A stretch of DNA of 64,000 bases from Ramlibacter ginsenosidimutans (lineage in GTDB: Bacteria; Pseudomonadota; Gammaproteobacteria; Burkholderiales; Burkholderiaceae_C), in contig NZ_JAEPWM010000002.1 of the NCBI RefSeq assembly GCF_016654015.1, positions 1-64,000 of the forward strand, written 5' to 3'. A model generated the notes under the pieces. That model did no database searches, was not told the origin of the DNA, and saw only the letters and a list, made by a program, of their open reading frames with translations. Positions 1 to 7,015 of the stretch are shown piece after piece; position 1 is the stretch's first letter, and each line of letters opens with the position of its first letter. The translations under genes were made by a program, and so were the position numbers.

Positions 1-156
1 CGCACGCCTTGGGGCAAGGCATTCGCCACTCGGCTGCTCGCTGCGGGCAAGCCAAAGAAGCTCGTTCTCGGAGCTCTGATGCGCAAGCTGGTGGCGATCG
101 CCTACGGAGTGTTGAAATCCGGACTTCCATTCAATCCGGCACTCCACTCCGCTTGA
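1..156 (+). pseudogene. IS110-family transposase, C-terminal fragment
   Basis: The first frame is open from the window edge to a TGA at 154-156 and gives about 51 residues. It contains LVLGALMRKLVAIAYGVLKSG followed by PFNPAL, which matches what I know of the extreme C-terminus of IS110/IS116/IS902-type DEDD transposases. The gene enters from outside the window, so I cannot tell whether it is intact upstream or a remnant. No terminal inverted repeat is expected, since IS110 elements usually lack them. The MFS gene begins about 40 bp downstream, so this may mark an insertion boundary. Confidence 0.6.
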
Positions 157-198
157 CGGAGAACACAGTATCTACGAACAGCCAGGGTGCCAAGCACA

Positions 199-1419
199 AT
201 GCGGGGCATGCAACCGTCCCGCCGTGCCTTCGCCTGGGTCTGCTACTCCATGTGCGTCGGCGTCATGGGCACCGCCCTGGCCAGCCCGCTCTATCCGCTC
301 TACCAGGCCGCCTGGCACCTGCGTCCCAGCGACATCACCCACATCTTCGTCATCTACATGTTCGGCGTGCTCGGCAGCCTGCTGTTCCTCGGGCGCGTGA
401 CGGCGCGCTTCGGCTTCCTGCCCATCCTGCGCACCGGCCTCGTACTGATGACGGCCGGCGTGGCGCTGTCGGCGGTGGCGAGCAACGTGCCGGTGTTCAT
501 GCTCGCCCGCCTGGTGATCGGCCTCGCCTCCGGAATGATCACGACCTCGGCAGCCGTCGGCATGATGCAGGTGAGCCCGGTCGCGGACTCGCGCCGCACC
601 ACGGCATTGACGACGGTGGCGATGACGCTCGGCTTCGGCATGGGGCCGCTGCTGGGCGGGCTCATCGCGCAATGGGTGCCGTATCCGCTGGTCAGCGCGT
701 ACGTGCCCACGCTGGTGATGGGTGTGGTGGCTGTCTACGCGCTGTTTCGCCTGCCCGATGCGTCGCGCGTCGCGCAGGAGCAGCCGGCAGCTGCAGGCCT
801 GTCGCAATGGCTGCCCCGCATCACCTTCCCGCAGCGCGAGCGACGCCCGCACTTCTGGCTCGCGAGCCTGGGCGCGTTCAGCGCGTTCGGCATGTTCAGC
901 CTGTTCGCGTCGCTGGCTCCGAGCTTCATGACGGAGTTCGTGCCGTGGCACGGACCGGCGGTGAGCGGTTTCACGATCGCCTCCATCCTGTTCCTGTCGT
1001 CGATCTTCCAGTTCTCGGTGCGCAGCTGGCGCACCAAGCAGGTGGTCGTGGTGAGCGCCGTGGCGCTGGTCGCGTGCAACCTGCTGCTGGTGTGGACGGC
1101 GACCAGCCGCACGGCGCTGTTGTTCGCCGCGAGTGTCATCGTCACTGCCTATGGGCACGGGCTCGCGAACGTCGGCGGCATGGGCGTGATCGGCAAACTC
1201 ACGCGACCGAGCGAGCGCGCGGGCCTGCTCTCGTCGTACATGATCGTCGGCTACCTGGGGACGATCGTGCCGATCCTGGCGATGGGATGGTTGTCGGACC
1301 GGGTGGGACTGAATCGCGCGCTGGTGGTGTTCGCGAGCGCGATGGCGGTGCTGAGCGCGGTGGTCGCGGTAATGGCGATGCGGACGCGCGAGATCCCGAT
1401 GGTGGCCGAGGGCGGGTGA
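199..1419 (+). CDS. MFS transporter
   Basis: A protein of about 406 residues with the alternating hydrophobic segments of a 12-helix major facilitator. The first half shows VIYMFGVLGSLLFLGRVTARFG, in the place of the helix 2-3 loop signature, and a second-half equivalent near MGWLSDRVG. It should sit in the inner membrane and export or import a small molecule; the substrate cannot be read. Possible starts are GTG 187, ATG 199 and ATG 208; none has a strong ribosome site, and I chose 199. The IS110 tail lies just upstream and a triplet of dispersed repeats just downstream, so it stands alone rather than in an operon. Confidence 0.85.
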   Translation: MRGMQPSRRAFAWVCYSMCVGVMGTALASPLYPLYQAAWHLRPSDITHIFVIYMFGVLGSLLFLGRVTARFGFLPILRTGLVLMTAGVALSAVASNVPVFMLARLVIGLASGMITTSAAVGMMQVSPVADSRRTTALTTVAMTLGFGMGPLLGGLIAQWVPYPLVSAYVPTLVMGVVAVYALFRLPDASRVAQEQPAAAGLSQWLPRITFPQRERRPHFWLASLGAFSAFGMFSLFASLAPSFMTEFVPWHGPAVSGFTIASILFLSSIFQFSVRSWRTKQVVVVSAVALVACNLLLVWTATSRTALLFAASVIVTAYGHGLANVGGMGVIGKLTRPSERAGLLSSYMIVGYLGTIVPILAMGWLSDRVGLNRALVVFASAMAVLSAVVAVMAMRTREIPMVAEGG

Positions 1420-1434
1420 GGGCGGGTGAGGAGA

Positions 1435-1619
1435 GCTGGGGTTCGCTGCGCTCACCGCCAGCCTACCCCCGACCTCGCGCCTACGAGGCCGGCGGCGGTT
1501 TTCGTAGGCTGGCGGTGAGCAAAGCGAACCCCAGCATCACCCCGACTTCGCGCGGACGGGGCCGCTACGGCACCGGCGGCCGTGCTCGTAGGCTGGCGGT
1601 GAGCGCAGCGAACCCCAGC
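1435..1619. repeat. Cluster of three type-A dispersed repeats
   Basis: Three copies of a roughly 32-bp repeat lie between the MFS gene and the end of the convergent LysR gene: 1435-1466 (minus), 1504-1535 (plus) and 1588-1619 (plus). Each copy starts GTAGGCTGGCGGTGAG and ends GCGAACCCCAGC. The last copy stops two bases before the LysR stop codon. Related copies occur near 36.2, 37.5 and 43.1 kb. They are intergenic here and resemble REP-like units. Confidence 0.9.
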
Positions 1620-1620
1620 A

Positions 1621-2526
1621 TCACCCCCGTCGGCCCGCCGGCCGCTTGCCCTCCCCCAACAACAACTCCCACAAGCCTTCCGCCGCGACCGACAGGCTGC
1701 GCTGCCGCCGTCGCACCAGGTAGATCGGCCGCGTGGCGTTTCGCGCGGCCAGCAGCACGGAGGCCACGCCCTCGCGCGCGCACAGCTGCAGCGCGAACTC
1801 CGGCACGATGCTGATGCCGAAGCCGTTGGCGACCAGGCCGCCCAGCGTACCGAGCTGGTTCACTTCCATTCCGGTGTCCTGCACCTCGCTCCGCGCGAGC
1901 AAGGGTTGCAGCTGTTGCCAGACGCTGCCGGAACGCAAGGTGTGGATGAACGGCCGATGCCGCAGGTCGCGCAGCTGCGCGCTGCGCTTCTTCGCGAGCG
2001 GATCGTCCGCCGCGCAGATCACGTACCAGCGCTCGTCGAACAGCAGCTGCGCGTCGAACTCCGCCGCGTTGCCCGGCAGCGCGTTCAGCCCGAAGTCGGC
2101 CTCGCCGCGCCGCACCAGTTCCAGGCAGCGGTCCGACACCACGTCCGCCACGCGCAGGGCTATGCCCGGATGCCGCTGGCGAAACAGCGCCATGCGCCGC
2201 GGCAACCAGTCGGCGGCGAGCGAAGGCGGCGCCGCGACCGTCACGCGGCCCTGGCTGCGCTGCGCCAGGTTGCGCAGCTCGCCGACGGTGGAGCGGATCT
2301 CGGACGCGATGCGGTGCGCGCCCAGCGAGAACGCCTCGCCCTCGGGCGTGAGCGCCACGTTGCGCGTGTCGCGATCGAACAGGCGCGCACCGACCTGCTC
2401 CTCCAGCCGGCCGATCATCTGGCTGAAGGCCGAGGGCGACACGTGGCAGCGCTGTGCCGCGACGGCGAAGCGGCGCGTCTCCTCCAGCGCGAGGAAGGCG
2501 TCGATCAGCCGGCCGGATAGATTCAT
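1621..2526 (-). CDS. LysR-family transcriptional regulator
   Basis: A 301-residue protein with an N-terminal winged helix-turn-helix (FLALEETRRFAVAAQRCHVSPSAFSQ, then LFDR) and a C-terminal effector-binding fold of periplasmic-binding type from about residue 90. The start was chosen as the ATG ending at 2526 (MNLSGRLIDAF), because the longer frame adds residues that do not fit the family. It is transcribed divergently from the atuA-type operon with an 89-bp gap, so by the usual LysR arrangement it probably controls that operon. The inducer is unknown. Confidence 0.88.
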   Translation of the reverse strand: MNLSGRLIDAFLALEETRRFAVAAQRCHVSPSAFSQMIGRLEEQVGARLFDRDTRNVALTPEGEAFSLGAHRIASEIRSTVGELRNLAQRSQGRVTVAAPPSLAADWLPRRMALFRQRHPGIALRVADVVSDRCLELVRRGEADFGLNALPGNAAEFDAQLLFDERWYVICAADDPLAKKRSAQLRDLRHRPFIHTLRSGSVWQQLQPLLARSEVQDTGMEVNQLGTLGGLVANGFGISIVPEFALQLCAREGVASVLLAARNATRPIYLVRRRQRSLSVAAEGLWELLLGEGKRPAGRRG

Positions 2527-2615
2527 TAGGGAAGCTGCATAGTCGGTCGAATAAATCCAGTTTACTTGCCGAGGGCTTGCGCGCACAGTGGGCCGCAAGA
2601 CTCAAAGGACCTGCA

Positions 2616-3956
2616 ATGGAGACACTCGCCGTGGGCTGCGGCGCCGGTTTTTCCGGCGACCGCCTCGACGGCGCACCGCCCGTGGTGCGCACCCTCATCG
2701 CTCGCGGCGGCCCCGCCGCGCTCATCTTCGAGAACCTGGCCGAGCGCACGCTCGCGTTCCAGCAACTCACGCGCAGGCGCGACCCGTCGCTCGGCTACGA
2801 GCCGCTGCTGACGCAGGAATTGCGACCGGTGCTCGCCGATTGCCTGCAGAACGGCATCACCATCGTCGGCAACTTCGGCGCGGCCAACCCGCAAGGCGCC
2901 GCCGCCGCGATCCGCGCACTCGCCCGCGAGCTGAAGCTGCCCGAGCCACGCATCGCCGTGGTGACCGGCGACGACCTCTCGGACGATCGCGGCCAGCAGA
3001 TCGTGCGCGAGCGCTTGCAGGGCGGCTTCGATGCGCAGCGCTTCGTCTGCGCCAACGCCTACCAGGGCGCGATGGAGATCGCAGCCGCCATCCGTGCCGG
3101 TGCGCAGGTCGTGGTCACCGGCCGCGTGGCCGATCCCTCGCTCACGCTCGGTCCCGCCCTCGCCCACTTCGGCTGGGCGGCGGACGACTGGGACAAGCTC
3201 GCCGGCGCCACCATGGCCGGCCACCTGCTCGAATGCGCGGCGCAGGTCACGGGCGGCTACTTCGCCGATCCGGGCAAGAAGGACGTGCCCCACATGGAGG
3301 ACGTCGGCTTCCCGATCGCGGAGATCGCCGCCGACGGCACCTGCATCGTCAGCAAGGCCGCGGACACCGGCGGGCTGGTCGACTGCCGCACGGTGAAGGA
3401 GCAACTGCTTTACGAAGTGCACGACCCCGCCGCCTACATCACGCCCGACGTGGTGGCCGACATCACGCAGGCGACCGTCGCGCAGGTCGGCCCCGACCGC
3501 GTGCGCCTCTCCGGCGTGAAAGGCCATCCGCGCACGCCCACGCTCAAGGCGCTGGCCTACTTCGACGGCGGCTGGCTGGGCGAAGCGGAGATCTCCTATG
3601 CGGGGCCCAATGCCGAAGCGCGCGCGCGGCTCGCGGCGGACATCATGCGCAAGCGCATGGGCCCGCTGCTCACGCTGCGCTTCGACCTGATCGGCATCAC
3701 CAGCATCCTCGGCGACGACGCCGGCGAGATGTTGGCGCAGGCGCCGGTGGGCGATGCGCGCGACGTGCGCCTGCGCGTGGCGGGAAAGCACGAGGACGTG
3801 AACGTCATCGACCGCCTGCTGCGCGAAGTCACCGCGCTGTGGACCGGCGGCCCGGGCGGCGGCGGCGGCGTGCGCGTCGCCAAGCGCCAGCGCCTCTCGA
3901 GCCGCGACTGCCTCGTTCCGCGCGAGCTCGCGCCCGCCGCCTTCCACCTCGTCTAG
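2616..3956 (+). CDS. AtuA-family (DUF1446) acyclic terpene utilisation-type protein
   Basis: A 446-residue protein recognised from its N-terminal CGAGFSGDRLDGA, the segment GNFGAANPQGAAAAI and the motif GRVADPSLTLGPALAHFGW, all characteristic of the AtuA/DUF1446 family. The family is tied to acyclic isoprenoid breakdown in Pseudomonas, but no biochemical role is firmly assigned, and many members sit in other catabolic operons. The start ATG 2616 has AAAGGA upstream. It is the first gene of an operon with the AtuA-related small protein 8 bp downstream. Whether the substrate is a terpene cannot be decided here, since none of the neighbouring atu carboxylase genes is present. Confidence 0.85.
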   Translation: METLAVGCGAGFSGDRLDGAPPVVRTLIARGGPAALIFENLAERTLAFQQLTRRRDPSLGYEPLLTQELRPVLADCLQNGITIVGNFGAANPQGAAAAIRALARELKLPEPRIAVVTGDDLSDDRGQQIVRERLQGGFDAQRFVCANAYQGAMEIAAAIRAGAQVVVTGRVADPSLTLGPALAHFGWAADDWDKLAGATMAGHLLECAAQVTGGYFADPGKKDVPHMEDVGFPIAEIAADGTCIVSKAADTGGLVDCRTVKEQLLYEVHDPAAYITPDVVADITQATVAQVGPDRVRLSGVKGHPRTPTLKALAYFDGGWLGEAEISYAGPNAEARARLAADIMRKRMGPLLTLRFDLIGITSILGDDAGEMLAQAPVGDARDVRLRVAGKHEDVNVIDRLLREVTALWTGGPGGGGGVRVAKRQRLSSRDCLVPRELAPAAFHLV

Positions 3957-3964
3957 GAGCCGCC

Positions 3965-4324
3965 ATGCAGGAGATCGCACTCTACGAACTCGCCCACGGC
4001 CGCACCGGCGACAAGGGCAACAAGATCAACATCAGCGTCATCGCGTACCGCGAGGAAGACTTCGCGCTGCTGGCCGAACAGGTCACGGCCGAACGCGTGG
4101 CGGCATACTTCGGTCACCGGCATCCCACCGGCGTGCGCCGCTACCTGCTGCCTAACCTGGGCGCGATGAACTTCGTGCTGGACGACGTGCTGGATGGCGG
4201 CGTCAACGATTCGCTCAACCTGGACATGCACGGCAAGTCGCTGTCCTTCCATTTGCTGGACATGAAGATCCGCGTGCCGGCGAGCGTCGCCGCCCGCGCC
4301 AAGAAGACCAAGGAGACAACATGA
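3965..4324 (+). CDS. AtuA-related small protein (AtuA C-terminal domain type)
   Basis: A 119-residue protein with ELAHGRTGDKGNKINISVIAY near the N-terminus and RRYLLPNLGAMNFVLDD in the middle. This matches the small domain that is either fused to the C-terminus of AtuA proteins or encoded next to them. It starts 8 bp after the AtuA gene and its stop overlaps the next start (ATGA), so the two probably act as one complex. Its biochemical role is unknown. The end is rich in lysine (AKKTKETT). Confidence 0.8.
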   Translation: MQEIALYELAHGRTGDKGNKINISVIAYREEDFALLAEQVTAERVAAYFGHRHPTGVRRYLLPNLGAMNFVLDDVLDGGVNDSLNLDMHGKSLSFHLLDMKIRVPASVAARAKKTKETT

Positions 4325-5286
4325 ACACCCGCAACTTCCTCAAGGCTCTCGCGCTGGGCGCCGTCCTGGCGACCGGCGCCGGCACCGCACTCGCGCAGTC
4401 GTATCCCGCGCGGCCCGTGCGCATGATCGTGCCCTTCCCCCCAGGCAGCGCCACCGACCTGGCCGCGCGCGTGGTCGGCCAGCAATTGAGCACGGCGCTC
4501 GGCCAGGCCTTCGTGATCGACAACCGGCCGGGCGCCGAAGGCACCATCGCCGCGATGGAAGTCGTGCGCGCGCAGCCCGATGGCTACACGCTGCTGTTCT
4601 CGTCCAACTCCGCCATCGCCTCCAACGTGGCCCTGGTGAAGAACATGCAGTACGACCCGCTGAAGGACTTCACGCCCATCTCGGGCATCGCCGAGACGAT
4701 GCTGGCGCTGATGGTCAAGGCCGACCACCCGGCGAAGAACGTGTCCGACCTGGTCAACTACATCAAGGCGCGCCCCGGCAAGGTCAGCGCGGGCTACGGC
4801 TCGTCGAGCTCGCAGATCAGCATCGCGGTGCTGAACAAGCTGGGCCACACCGAGACCATGTCCGTGCCGTACAAGGGCATTCCGCTGGCGATCAACGACA
4901 CGCTGGGCGGCACGGTGGACTACACCTTCGCCGACCTGGGCAACGCCATGGCGCAGGTCAAGGGCGGTCGCATGCGCGCGCTGGGCATCACGTCGGCCAG
5001 GCGCTCGCCGCTGGTGGACTGGGCGCCCATCGCGGACACGCTGCCGGGATTCAACATCACCGCCTGGTTCGCCGTGGTCGGTCCGAACAAGATGCCGAAG
5101 GACGTCGTCGCGAAGCTGGATGGCGCGATCGCGCAGGCGCTGGCACGCCCCGAGGTCAAGGAGAAGCTCGCCGGCATCGGCATGCAGCCCATGCACCTGA
5201 CCCCGGAGGAGCTCAAGCCCTTCATGGCAAGCGAGGTCGTCAACTGGCAGCACCTGGCCCGCGAAGCCAACATCGAACCGCAATGA
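4321..5286 (+). CDS. Bug-family tripartite tricarboxylate transporter substrate-binding protein
   Basis: A 321-residue periplasmic receptor. A signal peptide (MNTRNFLKALALGAVLATGAG, cleavage after ALAQ) is followed by YPARPVRMIVPFPPGSATD, VIDNRPGAEGTIAAMEVV and the SVPYKGIPLAI loop, all hallmarks of Bug (TctC-like) proteins. No TctA or TctB membrane genes are nearby, as is usual for Burkholderiales Bug receptors. Its start overlaps the preceding stop and its own stop overlaps the SDR start, so it is locked into the atuA-type operon and probably captures the substrate or a precursor of that pathway. Confidence 0.93.
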   Translation: MNTRNFLKALALGAVLATGAGTALAQSYPARPVRMIVPFPPGSATDLAARVVGQQLSTALGQAFVIDNRPGAEGTIAAMEVVRAQPDGYTLLFSSNSAIASNVALVKNMQYDPLKDFTPISGIAETMLALMVKADHPAKNVSDLVNYIKARPGKVSAGYGSSSSQISIAVLNKLGHTETMSVPYKGIPLAINDTLGGTVDYTFADLGNAMAQVKGGRMRALGITSARRSPLVDWAPIADTLPGFNITAWFAVVGPNKMPKDVVAKLDGAIAQALARPEVKEKLAGIGMQPMHLTPEELKPFMASEVVNWQHLAREANIEPQ

Positions 5287-6038
5287 GCGCAGACAAGAAG
5301 ATCATCCTGGTCACCGGCGCGAGCCGCGGCATAGGCGCCGAGATCGCGTTGCTGGCGGGCGAGCGCGGCTGGCGCGTAGGTGTGAATTACCACCGCAGCG
5401 CGGAGGCGGCGAACCACGTCGTGGAGCAGGTGCGCCGCAGCGGCGGCGAGGCCGTCGCGCTGCAGGCCGACGTGGGCAAGCTCGCCGAAGTGCAGCGCAT
5501 GTTCCGCGAACTGGACGAGGCCTTCGGCACGCTGGACGTGCTGGTGAACAACGCGGGCGTGCTCGCCAACTTCCGCATCACGGACGTCGACGAGGACAAC
5601 GTGCGCGAGCTGTACGAAGCCAACGTGTTCAGCGCGTACTACTGCGCGCGCGAGGCCGTGCGCCGCATGGCCACCTCGCGCGGCGGCCGCGGCGGCGCCA
5701 TCGTCAACATGTCCTCGGTGGCGTCGCGCCTCGGCGGGCTGGCCGGCGGCACGGCGTACGCGGGATCGAAGGGGGCGCTGGACAGCTTCAACCTGTCGTT
5801 GGCCAAGGAGCTCGGGCCCGAGGGCATCCGCGTCAACGCGCTGCGTCCGGGCCTGATCGCCACCGACATCCATGCGATCCACGGCGGCGTGGCCCACGCG
5901 CAGGAGCTCGCGAAGACGGCGGTGCCGATGGGCCGCACCGGCAGCGCCCGCGAAGTCGCCGAAGCCGCGTTGTGGCTGGCCACCGAACAAGCCTCGTATG
6001 TGCACGGCGCCGTCCTCGACGTCGCCGGCGGCCGCTGA
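5283..6038 (+). CDS. SDR-family oxidoreductase
   Basis: A 251-residue classical short-chain dehydrogenase. The cofactor motif is TGASRGIGAE, the stabilising motif NNAG is present, and the catalytic set is Ser in NMSSVAS with Tyr/Lys in YAGSKGA. The C-terminus VLDVAGGR is typical of the FabG-like group. The start overlaps the Bug stop in ATGA. In this operon it probably oxidises a hydroxyacyl or alcohol intermediate before cleavage by the next enzyme; the substrate is inference. Confidence 0.92.
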   Translation: MSADKKIILVTGASRGIGAEIALLAGERGWRVGVNYHRSAEAANHVVEQVRRSGGEAVALQADVGKLAEVQRMFRELDEAFGTLDVLVNNAGVLANFRITDVDEDNVRELYEANVFSAYYCAREAVRRMATSRGGRGGAIVNMSSVASRLGGLAGGTAYAGSKGALDSFNLSLAKELGPEGIRVNALRPGLIATDIHAIHGGVAHAQELAKTAVPMGRTGSAREVAEAALWLATEQASYVHGAVLDVAGGR

Positions 6039-6055
6039 AAAACAGGAAGGTCCCC

Positions 6056-6988
6056 ATGGCCCAAGCCCGCAAAGTCATCATCACCTGCGCCGTCACCGGC
6101 TCGATCCACACGCCTTCGATGTCGCCGCACCTGCCGGTGACGCCGCAGCAGATCGCCGACGAAGCGGTGGCCGCGGCCGAGGCGGGCGCGGCCATCGTGC
6201 ACCTGCACGCGCGCAACCCCGTGGACGGCCGCCCGGACCAGACGCCGGACGCCTTCCGCAAGTTCGTCGTCGACATCAAGGCGCGCAGCGACGCCGTGAT
6301 CAACCTCACCACGGGCGGCGCGCCGACCATGACGGTGGAAGAGCGCATGCAGCCCGCGCTGCAGCTCAAGCCCGAGGTCGCGTCGCTGAACATGGGCTCG
6401 ATGAACTTCGGCCTGTTCCCCATGCTCGCACGCTACAAGGACCTGCGGCACGAGTGGGAGCCGAAGTTCCTGGAGAGCACGCGCGACACGGTGTTCAAGA
6501 ACACCTTCAAGGACATCGAGTTCGTGCTGACGCGCGGCACCGCCAACGGCACGCGCTTCGAGTTCGAGTGCTACGACACCGCGCACCTGTACAACCTGGC
6601 GCACTTCCTCGATCGCAAGCTGGCCACGCCGCCGCTGTTCGTGCAGACGGTGTTCGGCATCCTGGGCGGCATCGGCACGCACGCCGACGACGTCGCGCAC
6701 ATGAAGCGCACGGCCGACCGCCTGTTCGGCAAGGACTACCTGTGGTCCGTGCTGGGCGCCGGCCGCGCGCAGATGCCCATCGCGGCGACCGCGGCGGCGC
6801 AGGGCGGCAACGTGCGCGTGGGCCTGGAGGATTCGCTGTGGGACGGTCCGGGCACGCTGGCCAGGAGCAACGCCGACCAGGTCCGCCGCGTGCGCAAGAT
6901 CCTCGAAGGGCTCGGACTCGAGGTGGCGAGCACGGCGGAAGCGCGGGAGATGTTGAAGCTGAAGGGGCGCAACGACGTCGGATTCTGA
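6056..6988 (+). CDS. 3-keto-5-aminohexanoate cleavage family protein (BKACE, DUF849)
   Basis: A 310-residue TIM-barrel enzyme. It has the zinc-binding HLHARN near residue 50, the loop NLTTGGAPTMTVEERMQP, and the closing VGLEDSLW motif of beta-keto acid cleavage enzymes. BKACEs condense a beta-keto acid with acetyl-CoA to give acetoacetate and a new acyl-CoA; which keto acid is used here is unknown. It follows the SDR by 17 bp with AGGAAGG upstream of the ATG, and it ends the operon. SDR plus BKACE suggests a route in which a hydroxy acid is oxidised to a beta-keto acid and then split. Confidence 0.9.
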   Translation: MAQARKVIITCAVTGSIHTPSMSPHLPVTPQQIADEAVAAAEAGAAIVHLHARNPVDGRPDQTPDAFRKFVVDIKARSDAVINLTTGGAPTMTVEERMQPALQLKPEVASLNMGSMNFGLFPMLARYKDLRHEWEPKFLESTRDTVFKNTFKDIEFVLTRGTANGTRFEFECYDTAHLYNLAHFLDRKLATPPLFVQTVFGILGGIGTHADDVAHMKRTADRLFGKDYLWSVLGAGRAQMPIAATAAAQGGNVRVGLEDSLWDGPGTLARSNADQVRRVRKILEGLGLEVASTAEAREMLKLKGRNDVGF

Positions 6989-7015
6989 CGAGCGCAGCGG
7001 GTTTCGTGGGCGGCG

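Noticed and set aside
1435..1619. The three repeats near 1.5 kb as a CRISPR array
   Set aside because: The copies differ in orientation and spacing, the same unit is dispersed over the window, and no cas genes are present.
2588..3964. Long alternative frame through the AtuA gene, joined to the AtuA-related protein
   Set aside because: The first part is Arg-rich out-of-frame sequence; only the segment from ATG 3965 has family motifs.
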